Positions 33,659-42,561 of a stretch of DNA of 64,000 bases are shown here, piece after piece. Each line of letters starts with the position of its first letter. The stretch's first letter is position 1. The notes under the pieces are model-generated. The model saw nothing but the letters and a program-made list of their open reading frames with translations. It was not told where the DNA came from and ran no database searches. The translations under genes and the position numbers were made by a program. Source of the stretch: Dehalococcoidia bacterium. Lineage in GTDB: Bacteria; Chloroflexota; Dehalococcoidia; DSTF01; JACRBR01. The stretch is taken from assembly GCA_021462855.1 (NCBI GenBank), contig JAJTXQ010000009.1, positions 1 to 64,000 of the forward strand, given 5' to 3'.

Positions 33659-35362
33659 ATGGAAGCAACGGTGACGTTACGCAAACGCCTCGGCCACATG
33701 CTGGTCGAGGCGGGCCTGCTTACCGAGGAGGACGGCGAACGCGCAGCGCGCGAGGCCGCGGAGGCGGGGATGCGCCTCGGCGACTACATCGTCGAAAAGG
33801 GCATCATCACCGGCGAAGCGCTGGCGATGACGCTGAGCCTGCAGCTCGGCATCCCGTTCCTCGACCTGCTGCGCGTCCGCATCCAGCCCGAGGCAATCGC
33901 CCTGGTGCCGGCGGAGTACGCGCGCAGCCACGTGCTGCTGCCCATCGAAACCGACGGCCGCACGTTGCAGGTCGTGATGAACGACCCCGGCAACATGCGC
34001 ACGATCGACGAGCTCGGTTCGATGACCGGGCTCGAAATCAGGCCCGCGGTCGGCATCCCGGACGAGATCCGCCGCGCGATCAACACGCAGTACCGCGTCG
34101 CCACCGAGATCGAGCGCGAGGTCGAGCGTGTGCTGCCCTCGCAGACGGCGGCGGCGGCGCCCCAGGCCGAGCGCATCGACCTCGACGCGCAGTTGAGCCA
34201 GGCGCCGATCGTGCGCACGGCCGACCTGCTGCTGGCGCAGGCAGTGCGCGACCGCGCATCGGACATCCACCTCGAACCGCAGGAGGACGCGCTGCGCGTG
34301 CGCCTGCGCATCGATGGCGTGCTGCACGAGGTGATGCGCCTGCCGAAGGAGATCCACCCGGCGCTGCTCTCCCGCCTGAAGGTGATGGCAGGCATGAACA
34401 TCGCCGAGCGGCGGCGGCCGCAGGACGGCCAGATCAACGCCGAGGTCGAGGGCAACCACGTCGACCTGCGCGCGGCGACCTCGGACACGGCGCACGGCGA
34501 GATGCTGGTGCTGCGCGTGCTCGACAAGAGCGTATCGCTCATGTCGCTGCTCGAGCTCGGGTTCGCGCCGGCGGTGCTCGAACGCTACGTCCGCACGCTG
34601 CGCGCGCCGTTCGGCATGGTGCTCGTCGGCGGTCCGACCGGCTCCGGCAAGACCACCTCGCTCTACGCGTCGATCAACCAGCTGAACTCCGCCGAGCGCA
34701 ACATCATCACGATCGAGGAGCCCGTCGAGTACCTGTTCGAGGGCATCAACCAGATCCAGGTGAACGAAAAGGCGGACATCACGTTCGCCACCGGGTTGCG
34801 CTCGCTGATGCGGCTCGACCCGGACGTCATCCTCGTCGGCGAGATCCGCGACGCGGAGACGGCGCGCATCGCGAGCCAGGCCGCGCTCACGGGACACCTC
34901 GTGCTGTCATCGATCCACGCGAACGACGCCGTGGGCGTGCTGCTGCGGCTGACGGACCTGGGGATCGAGCCGCTGCTCGCCGTGTCGTCGCTCGTCGGCG
35001 TCGTCGCGCAGCGCATGGTGCGGCGCATCTGCACGTACTGCGCCGCCGATGCCACGCCCACCGTCGAGGAGCGCGCGGCGTACGAAGCCGAGCTCGGCGA
35101 GCCGCTGCTGACGATGAAGCGCGGCGCCGGCTGCAACATGTGCGCCGAGACGGGCTTCCTGGGCCGGATCGGCGTCTTCGAGCTGCTCGCGCCGAGCGAC
35201 AACCTGCGCCGGCTGATCATCGAAGGCGCGCAGGCGACGGTGCTGCGCGAGCAGGCGATCGCCGACGGCATGGTGCCCATGCGCCGCGACGGCATGCTGA
35301 AGGTCAAGCAGGGCACCGTTACCGCCGCCGAAGTGCTCCGCGGCGTGTATTCGATCGGATAG
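33659..35362 (+). CDS. pilB: Type IV pilus extension ATPase PilB/GspE
   Basis: 567 residues. The N-terminal MshEN-type domain (RKRLGHMLVEAGLLTEEDGERA) is followed by the secretion ATPase core with Walker A GGPTGSGKTT at 324-333, and a His/Walker B region with GEIRD at 394-398. A zinc site is formed by C458-x2-C461 and C492-x2-C495. It powers pilin polymerisation at the cytoplasmic face. GGGGAGG precedes the ATG; the gene lies 39 bases after pilA. Confidence 0.96.
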   Translation: MEATVTLRKRLGHMLVEAGLLTEEDGERAAREAAEAGMRLGDYIVEKGIITGEALAMTLSLQLGIPFLDLLRVRIQPEAIALVPAEYARSHVLLPIETDGRTLQVVMNDPGNMRTIDELGSMTGLEIRPAVGIPDEIRRAINTQYRVATEIEREVERVLPSQTAAAAPQAERIDLDAQLSQAPIVRTADLLLAQAVRDRASDIHLEPQEDALRVRLRIDGVLHEVMRLPKEIHPALLSRLKVMAGMNIAERRRPQDGQINAEVEGNHVDLRAATSDTAHGEMLVLRVLDKSVSLMSLLELGFAPAVLERYVRTLRAPFGMVLVGGPTGSGKTTSLYASINQLNSAERNIITIEEPVEYLFEGINQIQVNEKADITFATGLRSLMRLDPDVILVGEIRDAETARIASQAALTGHLVLSSIHANDAVGVLLRLTDLGIEPLLAVSSLVGVVAQRMVRRICTYCAADATPTVEERAAYEAELGEPLLTMKRGAGCNMCAETGFLGRIGVFELLAPSDNLRRLIIEGAQATVLREQAIADGMVPMRRDGMLKVKQGTVTAAEVLRGVYSIG

Positions 35363-35372
35363 GGGGCCAGCG

Positions 35373-36611
35373 ATGGCGTTCCGTTACGTCGCGATTGGGC
35401 CGGACGGCGAGCACGTCCGCGGCGCCCTCGACCTCCCGTCGGCCGAGCAGGCGGAGCGCGCGCTGTGGGACGCCAACTACCGCGTCGTCAGCATCCGCTC
35501 CGAGCGGCGGCTGCCTTCCGTCGAGAAGGTGCTGCCGAGCCTGTTCTCCGTCAAGAAGCGCGCGCTCATCACGTTCTCGCGCCAGCTGGCGACGCTGCTC
35601 GAATCCGGCGTGCCGGTGATGCGCAGCCTGGAGCTGCTCGAGGAGCAGACGACCTCGCGGCCGCTGCTGCGCGCCGTGCGCGGCATCGCACGATCGATCC
35701 GCGGCGGCGCCACGTTCGCCGACGCGATCGCCGAGCACCCCGCCGTCTTCCCGCCGATGTACGCGCGCATGGTCGAGCTCGGCGAGCGCACCGGCCGCAT
35801 CGAAGACACGCTGCGCCAGGTCGCGACGTACATGGAGCGCGAGGACGAGGTGGCGAAGCGGGTGCGCGGCGCCATGGCCTACCCCGCGTTCATCATCGTG
35901 CTCGCGTTCGTGGTGATGGCGGTGCTGACGACGACGGCGCTTCCCGCGCTGGTGCAGCTGTTCGACGAGTTCGACGGCGAGCTGCCGATCACGACGCGCA
36001 TCCTCATGTCGGTCACCCATTTCACGGGCGCGTACCGCATGGAATTGCTGATCGGCGTCGCCGTGGCCGTAATCGGCGGCTCGTGGTTCTTCGGGTCCCC
36101 GGCGGGCCGGCGCGCCATCGACCGGGTCGTGCTGCTGGTGCCGGTGATGCGCGCGCTCGTCGTCAACGCGAACGCCGCCCGCTTCAGCCGCACGCTCGCG
36201 GTGCTGCTGCGCGCCGGGCTGCCGCTCACCGAGATCATGGACATGGTCGTCAAGACCACGGACAACAGCGTGCTGCGCGGCAAGGTCGAGGGCGTGCGCC
36301 AGTCGCTGCTCGATGGCAACGGACTCAGCGGGCCGATGCAGGCCGCCGGCTGCTACCCGCACATGCTGGTGCAGATGGTCGCCGTCGGCGAAGAGACGGG
36401 CACGCTCGAGCAGAACCTCGACATCACCGCCGAGTTCTTCACGCGCGAGGTCGATGAAAAGGTCGACGCGCTCACGGGCATGCTCACGCCCGCGCTGACG
36501 CTCGTCATCGGCCTGATCGTCGCATTCATCGCGCTGTCGCTCGTGATGCCGATGTACCAGCTCGTCGGCGACATCCACGACAAGACGAGCGCGCCGCCGC
36601 CGCCGTCATGA
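35373..36611 (+). CDS. pilC: Type IV pilus inner-membrane platform protein PilC/GspF
   Basis: 412 residues with two GspF domains: FSRQLATLLESGVPVMRSLELLEEQ near residue 70 and NAARFSRTLAVLLRAGLPLTEIMDMV near residue 270. Hydrophobic helices lie after each. It forms the membrane platform between PilB and the growing pilus. It starts 10 bases after the pilB stop and overlaps the next gene by four bases. Confidence 0.95.
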   Translation: MAFRYVAIGPDGEHVRGALDLPSAEQAERALWDANYRVVSIRSERRLPSVEKVLPSLFSVKKRALITFSRQLATLLESGVPVMRSLELLEEQTTSRPLLRAVRGIARSIRGGATFADAIAEHPAVFPPMYARMVELGERTGRIEDTLRQVATYMEREDEVAKRVRGAMAYPAFIIVLAFVVMAVLTTTALPALVQLFDEFDGELPITTRILMSVTHFTGAYRMELLIGVAVAVIGGSWFFGSPAGRRAIDRVVLLVPVMRALVVNANAARFSRTLAVLLRAGLPLTEIMDMVVKTTDNSVLRGKVEGVRQSLLDGNGLSGPMQAAGCYPHMLVQMVAVGEETGTLEQNLDITAEFFTREVDEKVDALTGMLTPALTLVIGLIVAFIALSLVMPMYQLVGDIHDKTSAPPPPS

Positions 36612-36976
36612 GCGCGCGCCTGCGGTCCGAAGCCGGCTTCTCGCTCGTCGAGTCGCTCGTCGCCGTCGCGATCCTCGCGTCGGCGCTCGTCGTGTTTCTC
36701 GGCGGCCTCTCGACCGGCGCGCTCGCCACGTCGAGCGCCGACCGGCTGTCGACCGCGCACCAGCTCGCCCGCTCGCAGATGGAAGCGACGAAGGGCGAGC
36801 CATACGCCGCTGCGCCGCACACGTACCCGAGCGTCGCCGCGCCCGCCACGTACGCCGTCAGCGCCGTCGCATCGGCGCTGCCCGGCGGTGACGCTTCGAT
36901 CCAGCTGATCACCGTAACGGTCACGAAGGAAGGCGCGCCGGCGTTCACGCTCGAAGGCTACAAGGTGGACCGATGA
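36608..36976 (+). CDS. PilV/GspI-like minor pilin
   Basis: 122 residues. The class III leader EAGFSLVESLVAVAILASALVVFLGGL has the prepilin peptidase site G|FSLVE and conserved Glu5. The remaining 80 residues are short and beta-rich. Minor pilins of this type prime pilus assembly. The start overlaps pilC and the stop overlaps the next minor pilin, both by four bases. Confidence 0.88.
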   Translation: MSARLRSEAGFSLVESLVAVAILASALVVFLGGLSTGALATSSADRLSTAHQLARSQMEATKGEPYAAAPHTYPSVAAPATYAVSAVASALPGGDASIQLITVTVTKEGAPAFTLEGYKVDR

Positions 36977-38520
36977 CACGCGGGGAGCGCGGCATGTCGA
37001 TGGTCGAGTTGATCATCGGCGCGGCGATCGCGGCGATGATCATCGGCACGCTTGGCACGGTGCTGATCGCGGTGCTGCGCGGCACGGCCGCCGGCGACGC
37101 GCAACAGCACGCGACGGAGCAGGTGCGCAACGGGTTGTTCTGGCTCAACCAGGACACGCAGAGCGCCTTCGCCCCCGCGGCGGCCGTCGCGCCGGGCGAC
37201 GTGCAGCTCCAGTGGACCGATGAGAGCACCGGCACCCCGTACGAAAGCCGCTTCGAGCAGACGGGCAACGACCTCGTGCGCACCTACACCGTGGCCGGTG
37301 TCCCGTCCGCCCGCGTGATCGCGACGGATGTCGTGCCGGGCGGGTTCTCGGCCGCGCTCAGCGGCGCGACGATCACCTACACGCTCACGGTGCAGCGCGG
37401 CGCCGGCACCGAGAGCCGCAGCGAGACGGTGCGGATGCGCGTCGACACGAGCGCCGTGACGCCGTTTGAAACCGTGACGCCCGCGCCCACGGCCACGCCG
37501 ACGGCGACGCACACGCCGACCGACACGCCGAGCGCCACACCGACGCCGACCGACACACCCACGATCACACCTACGCCGACGGCGACGCCGACGATCACCG
37601 CCACGCCGACGGCGACATCGACCGGCACGGCGACGTCCAGCCCGACAGTCACGCCGACGGCGACGCCGGCCGGGCCGCCATGGCTCGCCACGGGCTCGTA
37701 CACCGGGAACGGCGCCGACAACCGCGACATCACCGGCGCCGGGTTCCAGCCCGACGTGGTGATCGTGCGCGCCCACAACGCCAGCGCGCCGGTCATCCGC
37801 ACATCGACGATGTCCGGCGACGCATCGAAGATCGCCGGGTCCAATGCGCTGCTGTCGAGCGACCTGGTCCAGTCCCTGTCGAGCGACGGGGTCCAGGTCG
37901 GAACCCTGCCGCAGGTCAACGCCAGCGGCGTGACGTACTGGTGGGTGGCGATGAAGGCCGGCGCCAACCTGGCCGTCGGCACGTACACCGGCAACGGCGC
38001 CGACAACCGCAACATCACGGGCGTCGGGTTCCAGCCGGACTGGGTCGTCTCGATGGGTGACGGGCAGGCCGACATGTTCCGCCCGGGTCCGCTCACCGGC
38101 GACAAGTCGTACGCGATCACCGGCACGGGGAGCCAGGCCAATCGCCTGCAGGCGTTGCTTGTCGACGGCTTCCAGCTCGGCTCGCACAACAACGTCAACC
38201 AGAGCGGGCGCGCCTACCACTGGTTCGCGCTCGACGCGACGGCGCAGGTCGCCGTGAGCAGCTACACGGGCAACAACACCGACAACCGCGCCATCGCCGC
38301 CGGGATCTCGCCGGCGGTCGTCTGGGTGAAGCGCGAGACAGCGCGCGCCGCCGTGTGGCGCACGAATCGCCTGACGACGGACCGCTCGCTGTACTTCAGC
38401 GCCACGAACCCCAACGCCGACCGGATCCAGTCGTTCGCCGGCACGAACTTTGTCATCGGCCGCAACGCATCCGTCAACGCCAACGGCCAGACGTATTACT
38501 ACCTGGTGCTGACGCCATGA
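36973..38520 (+). CDS. Large minor pilin with Thr/Pro stalk and three C-terminal repeat domains
   Basis: 515 residues. The N-terminal class III leader has cleavage site G|MSMVEL and the hydrophobic helix IIGAAIAAMIIGTLGTVLIAVL (PilW/GspJ-like). A Thr/Pro-rich stalk runs from about residue 169 to 236. Three homologous domains of about 93 residues begin at 242, 337 and 430, each opening with SYTGNG-x-DNR-x-ITG-x-GFQPD and containing an R-x-S/T-MxGD/LTxDxS block. The layout suggests a pilus-tip or pilus-displayed adhesin. The ligand and any known domain family were not identified from memory with confidence. Confidence 0.88.
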   Translation: MTRGERGMSMVELIIGAAIAAMIIGTLGTVLIAVLRGTAAGDAQQHATEQVRNGLFWLNQDTQSAFAPAAAVAPGDVQLQWTDESTGTPYESRFEQTGNDLVRTYTVAGVPSARVIATDVVPGGFSAALSGATITYTLTVQRGAGTESRSETVRMRVDTSAVTPFETVTPAPTATPTATHTPTDTPSATPTPTDTPTITPTPTATPTITATPTATSTGTATSSPTVTPTATPAGPPWLATGSYTGNGADNRDITGAGFQPDVVIVRAHNASAPVIRTSTMSGDASKIAGSNALLSSDLVQSLSSDGVQVGTLPQVNASGVTYWWVAMKAGANLAVGTYTGNGADNRNITGVGFQPDWVVSMGDGQADMFRPGPLTGDKSYAITGTGSQANRLQALLVDGFQLGSHNNVNQSGRAYHWFALDATAQVAVSSYTGNNTDNRAIAAGISPAVVWVKRETARAAVWRTNRLTTDRSLYFSATNPNADRIQSFAGTNFVIGRNASVNANGQTYYYLVLTP

Positions 38521-39242
38521 CGCGCGTGCTCTCATTGCTGCGTTCCCTTAGGGGAGATCGCGCGCAGGCGTTGCCCGTCGCGATCGGCGCGCTCGCCGTC
38601 GGCGCCATCCTCATCACGCCGATGCTCACGGGCGCGGGCACGTCATCGCGTTACACGCGGCAGGTCGGCGCACGCGCGTTGGAGCGCTACAGCATGGACG
38701 CCGGTATCGAGTGGTCAGGGTGGCTCCTGATGGCGAACCCGCTGCTCACGTCCGATACATCCTTCACGTCGACGCCACTGGCGCCGCTGCCGGCGACGGT
38801 CAACGGCGCGCCGTTCCCGCAGACGGAGATCCGTTACATCGTGGGCGCGGGCGCGTTCGAGCGCATCGCCCCGGCGTGGCAGGGCGGCGGCGACGAGTGC
38901 TACACGGTGCGCGCATCGGAGGCGGGCACGCTTTCGGTGCGCGCGGAGGTGGATTCCGGGCAGATGTGGATGGAATTGCTCGCAGGGGGCGCGCCATGCA
39001 CGCGGACGGTGGCACTGCCGCCGCTCGCGGGCACATCGCCGTATGGCGCGGACTTCGCGCTGTCCGCGGCCGGCGAGTACCAGGTGCTCATCGGCACGGA
39101 CACCGCGACGACCGGGACGGTCGAGATGAGCGTGCCGGCGGCAACGTACGAGGTGCGTTCCGTCGTCGGCGCCAGGAGCGTCGTCGCACGGCTCGTCGCC
39201 GGCTATGACGGAGTGAGGGTGGCTTCGTGGCAACTCAAATGA
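38517..39242 (+). CDS. Pilus-operon accessory protein (PilX-like position)
   Basis: 241 residues. A positively charged start (RVLSLLRSLRGDRAQA) is followed by one hydrophobic helix (LPVAIGALAVGAILITPMLTG), giving a membrane-anchored protein with its bulk outside. The rest is beta-rich with a Cys pair (CYTVRASEAG, GGAPCTRTV) that may form a disulfide. Its position matches the PilX-like gene of other type IV pilus operons, but a prepilin cleavage site is not clear. Four-base overlap with the adhesin-like pilin gene. Confidence 0.75.
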   Translation: MTRVLSLLRSLRGDRAQALPVAIGALAVGAILITPMLTGAGTSSRYTRQVGARALERYSMDAGIEWSGWLLMANPLLTSDTSFTSTPLAPLPATVNGAPFPQTEIRYIVGAGAFERIAPAWQGGGDECYTVRASEAGTLSVRAEVDSGQMWMELLAGGAPCTRTVALPPLAGTSPYGADFALSAAGEYQVLIGTDTATTGTVEMSVPAATYEVRSVVGARSVVARLVAGYDGVRVASWQLK

Positions 39243-39859
39243 CACGACGGCATCTCCGAGACGCCATCAAGGGCGGCGACGGCACGCCGGTGCTCAACGT
39301 GCACCCGCGCCAGATGATCATCGCCGGCGCGGCCGCGCTCGTCGCCGTGTACGCGTCGATGTTCGCGGCGATCCACAACGCCCAGCGCGACGAGTCAGCA
39401 GCGGAGCGACGCTACGCCGACACGCGCGCGCTGCTCGCGGCGCCGCCGCCATCGCTCGATTCCCTCATCTTCGAGCGCGACGCCGCCGCATGGGCGCTCG
39501 AGGCGACGCGCGCGCAGCTCGTGCCGCCGGCGGCAGACCTCTCGTCCGACGACGCGACGGCGATGCTCATCCGCAGCGCCGGAGCCGCCGGGCTCGACGT
39601 CAGCGGCATCACGCGCATCGCCCCGGCGCAACAGAAGGAAGGCGCGCAGGTGTACGACGTGCAGGGCATCCGCATGACCGTCACGGGGACGCGCGAGCAG
39701 ATCGCGGCGTTCGTGCAGGCGCTCCACGCCAGCGACCCGGGCCTGCTGCCCGCGCTCACGGCAATGAGCATCGCCGACGACGGGACGGCGCAAGCCGAGA
39801 TCATGTTCAGCGCCCACACGAAGGTCGTGCCAACGCCAGCGGCCGGAGCGTCCCGATGA
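39239..39859 (+). CDS. PilO-like type IV pilus alignment protein
   Basis: 206 residues from ATG 39239, which overlaps the preceding stop as ATGA (GTG 39227 is an alternative). A cytoplasmic tail and one membrane helix (MIIAGAAALVAVYASMFAAI) are followed by a periplasm-side helical stretch and an alpha/beta ferredoxin-like part (YDVQGIRMTVTGTREQIAAFVQAL), the pattern of PilO. It would link PilN to outer parts of the machine. It precedes pilM, unlike the usual pilM-N-O order. Confidence 0.7.
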   Translation: MTRRHLRDAIKGGDGTPVLNVHPRQMIIAGAAALVAVYASMFAAIHNAQRDESAAERRYADTRALLAAPPPSLDSLIFERDAAAWALEATRAQLVPPAADLSSDDATAMLIRSAGAAGLDVSGITRIAPAQQKEGAQVYDVQGIRMTVTGTREQIAAFVQALHASDPGLLPALTAMSIADDGTAQAEIMFSAHTKVVPTPAAGASR

Positions 39860-40749
39860 ATATTCGCAGGCTCCTGCGGCAACCGGTGCTCACCGTCACG
39901 TTCCACGAGCACATCGCCCGCTGGACGCTCGGTCGCGGCACGCAGCTGACCGCCGCCGGTTCGGTCGCGTTGCCCGAAGGGCTGGCGAACGACGCGGTGA
40001 TCGTTGATCCCGAACGCGCGGGCGCCATCCTCCGGACAGCCGGGGGGTTCCCGGGTACCGCGCGCATGCAGACCGTCGTGGCGATCCCGTCGCAGCGGTC
40101 GGTCGTGCGCATCCTGGAGCTGCCGTCGTTGCCACGGAACCAGTTCGCGGAACTCGTCGAGCGGGAGATCCGCCGCGCCATGCCCATGATGGGCGACAAC
40201 GCGCACGTTTCGTGGAAGGCGAAGGCAGAGGTAGACGGTACCGTCTTCGTCGTCGTCGCCGGCGTCCCGCGCGACGTGCTCGATTCGCACGTCGCCGCCG
40301 TGGAAGCGGCCGGCCTGCGGGCCTGCTCCGCGGACCTCGGCATCATCGCCGCCGCGCGCGCGGTGGGGCTGCCGCGGTCGATCATCGCCGCGGTCGAAGA
40401 CTCGGAGGCGGAGATCGGCATCTTCAACCACGGCGTCCCCTCGATCGTCCGTTATGTCGCGATGTCATCGCGCGCCGGCACCGCCGCATGGGCAGACCAG
40501 CTCGCCGAGGAGCTCGGCCGCACGATCAAGTTCTATCGCGACTCGCACCGCCAGGACGACATCCTCGACGGCATCCCGATCCGCATCGTCGGCGGCGCCG
40601 CGCGCGTCGCCGCCGCGTCGCCGCAGATCCCGGCCGCCACCGGCCAGCGCGCCGAACTGGCGGCGCTGCAGGTGAGCGTGCCCGACACCCGCGAGGCGCC
40701 GGCGTTCGCCACGAACATCGGCCTGGCGATGAAGGAGCTGGCGGCATGA
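39856..40749 (+). CDS. pilM: PilM-like cytoplasmic actin-fold pilus protein
   Basis: 297 residues with the PilM/type IV pilus assembly actin-like fold: TVTFHEHIARWTLGRG, AIPSQRSVVRILELPSLPRNQFAELVEREIRRAMP, which matches the PilM interaction region, and AEELGRTIKFYRDSH. PilM binds the short N-terminal peptide of PilN at the cytoplasmic face. It overlaps its neighbours by four bases on both sides. Confidence 0.88.
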   Translation: MNIRRLLRQPVLTVTFHEHIARWTLGRGTQLTAAGSVALPEGLANDAVIVDPERAGAILRTAGGFPGTARMQTVVAIPSQRSVVRILELPSLPRNQFAELVEREIRRAMPMMGDNAHVSWKAKAEVDGTVFVVVAGVPRDVLDSHVAAVEAAGLRACSADLGIIAAARAVGLPRSIIAAVEDSEAEIGIFNHGVPSIVRYVAMSSRAGTAAWADQLAEELGRTIKFYRDSHRQDDILDGIPIRIVGGAARVAAASPQIPAATGQRAELAALQVSVPDTREAPAFATNIGLAMKELAA

Positions 40750-41315
40750 GGACGCAAGCTACCGCCCCCGCGCTCATCGACATCAACATCCTGCCGCGCG
40801 AACGGCGACCGGTGGATGTCTCGGCGCGCGCCATGCTCGGCGCGGCCGCGCTGGCGCTCGTCCTGCTCGGCATCGTGCCGCTCTCGTGGTCCGCGCACGA
40901 CGCGCGCGCGCAGGCGAGCGCAGCGCAAGCCGACGCCAAGGCCGCCGACGATGAGCTCGCCGGATTGCAGGTCGATCTGACGCGCGTGCGCGCGCTCCGC
41001 AGCGAGATCGCCGCCGCCGAAGGCGAGCGCGCCACGCTCGAGGAAGAGCTGCGCATGCTGCAAGGCGGCAGCCACCCGCTCGGCGACGACCTCGCCGCGC
41101 TGTGGGCGCCGGGCACGCTCGGCGCCGGCATGCGCATCATGAAGGTGTCCGGGATCGACCGCGGGCTCACCGTCGAAGGACTCGCCGCCAATCCGCTCGA
41201 TGCGATCGCCTACGCGGCGTCGCTGACCGCAGGCGAGCGCTTCGTCTCCGCCCGCATGACGTCGTTTGCGCCGGCGGCCGAGGGCGGTCGCTTCACGCTG
41301 GAGGTGATGCGTTGA
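40746..41315 (+). CDS. pilN: PilN-like type IV pilus assembly protein
   Basis: 189 residues. The N-terminal [10 protein letters not shown] is the PilN hallmark that binds PilM. One membrane helix ([18 protein letters not shown]) is followed by a coiled coil ([22 protein letters not shown]) and a small alpha/beta domain. It forms the inner-membrane alignment complex with the PilO-like protein. The stop overlaps the next small ORF as TTGA. Confidence 0.9.
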   Translation: MRTQATAPALIDINILPRERRPVDVSARAMLGAAALALVLLGIVPLSWSAHDARAQASAAQADAKAADDELAGLQVDLTRVRALRSEIAAAEGERATLEEELRMLQGGSHPLGDDLAALWAPGTLGAGMRIMKVSGIDRGLTVEGLAANPLDAIAYAASLTAGERFVSARMTSFAPAAEGGRFTLEVMR

Positions 41316-41473
41316 ACCTGAAGTTCGTGCGCGTCCAGCGCGCCGCGCCGCCGCCACCCAGCGCGCCGCCGAAGCCGCGCGACAACGCGCCCGACGAACG
41401 CGCGCCGCGCACATGGGGCCTCACGCTCGGCTCGTGGTTCACGCCGCCCGCTTCGCGGCAGGACCGGCGATGA
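41312..41473 (+). CDS. 53-residue Pro-rich ORF between pilN and pilT
   Basis: A 53-residue basic, proline-rich frame ([13 protein letters not shown]) starting at TTG 41312, overlapping the pilN stop (TTGA) and ending in an ATGA overlap with pilT. It fits exactly into the chain of four-base overlaps that links all genes from pilC on, which supports real translation. No signal peptide or known domain. It could be a PilP-like remnant or a flexible linker peptide. Confidence 0.5.
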   Translation: MNLKFVRVQRAAPPPPSAPPKPRDNAPDERAPRTWGLTLGSWFTPPASRQDRR

Positions 41474-42561
41474 CCGGCGAGACGCCGGCGCTGCACGAGC
41501 TGCTGCGGTGGATGGCCGAAAGCGGCGCATCCGACCTGCACCTCGCGCTCGGCACTCCCCCGGTCTACCGCCGCCACGGCGCGCTCGAGCCTTCGCCAGG
41601 CCTGCCGCCGTTGTCGCCGGATGACATGGCGCGCATGATCGAGGCCGCCGCCGATCCGCGCGAGCGCGCGCGGCTCGAACACGAGCGCGAGCTCGACAAG
41701 GCGCTCGATGTCGACGGCGCCGGCCGGTTCCGCGTCAACATCGCCTTCGAGCGGGGCGCGCCGTACATGACCTTCCGCCGCGTCAACGAGAGCGTGGCCA
41801 CCATCGAAGAACTCGGCCTGCCGGCGGCGTGCGAGCGCCTCACGCGCCTGCCGCGCGGCCTGGTGCTCGTCACCGGCCCGACAGGTAGCGGCAAGTCGAC
41901 GACGCTCGCCTCGATGATCGACCGGATCAACGAGCGCGACCGCCGGCACATCGTCACCGTCGAGGACCCGATCGAGTATGTGCACCGCAACAAGCTCAGC
42001 CTCATCAACCAGCGCGAGGTCGGCAGCGACACGCTGTCCTTCGCCGAAGCGCTGCGCCACGTGCTGCGCCAGGACCCCGACGTGATCCTCGTCGGTGAGA
42101 TGCGTGACCTCGAGACGATGGCATCGGCGATCACGGCCGCGGAGACGGGACACCTCGTATTCGCCACGCTGCACACGCCCGATGCGCCGCAGACCATCGA
42201 CCGCATCGTCGATGCGTTCCCCAGCCACCAGCAGCAGCAGGTGCGCCTGCAGCTGGCGATGGTCATCGAGGGCATCGTGTCGCAGGTGCTGATCCCGAAC
42301 GCTTCGGGTGACGGGCGCGTCGCTGCGTGCGAGGTGATGGTTGGCACGCCAGCGGTCCGCAACCTGATCCGCGAGTCGAAGACGCACCAGGTGCCGACGG
42401 CGATGGCGACGGGCGCGCAGCAAGGCATGCGCACGCTCGACCAGGAGCTGGCCGCGCTCGTCGGGCGCAATGCCATCGCCCGGGAGACAGCGCTCGCCCA
42501 CGCCCGCAACCCCGAGGAGCTCGAGCGGCTGCTCGGACGGCCGATCGCGCATGCAGCTTGA
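41470..42561 (+). CDS. pilT: Twitching motility retraction ATPase PilT
   Basis: 363 residues, normal for PilT. The N-terminal PAS-like part ([26 protein letters not shown]) is followed by the ATPase core with Walker [10 protein letters not shown] at 136-144, the Asp box EDPIEYVH, Walker [11 protein letters not shown], and the His box [11 protein letters not shown]. It depolymerises the pilus and drives twitching or DNA uptake. The stop overlaps the next gene by 11 bases. Confidence 0.96.
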   Translation: MTGETPALHELLRWMAESGASDLHLALGTPPVYRRHGALEPSPGLPPLSPDDMARMIEAAADPRERARLEHERELDKALDVDGAGRFRVNIAFERGAPYMTFRRVNESVATIEELGLPAACERLTRLPRGLVLVTGPTGSGKSTTLASMIDRINERDRRHIVTVEDPIEYVHRNKLSLINQREVGSDTLSFAEALRHVLRQDPDVILVGEMRDLETMASAITAAETGHLVFATLHTPDAPQTIDRIVDAFPSHQQQQVRLQLAMVIEGIVSQVLIPNASGDGRVAACEVMVGTPAVRNLIRESKTHQVPTAMATGAQQGMRTLDQELAALVGRNAIARETALAHARNPEELERLLGRPIAHAA

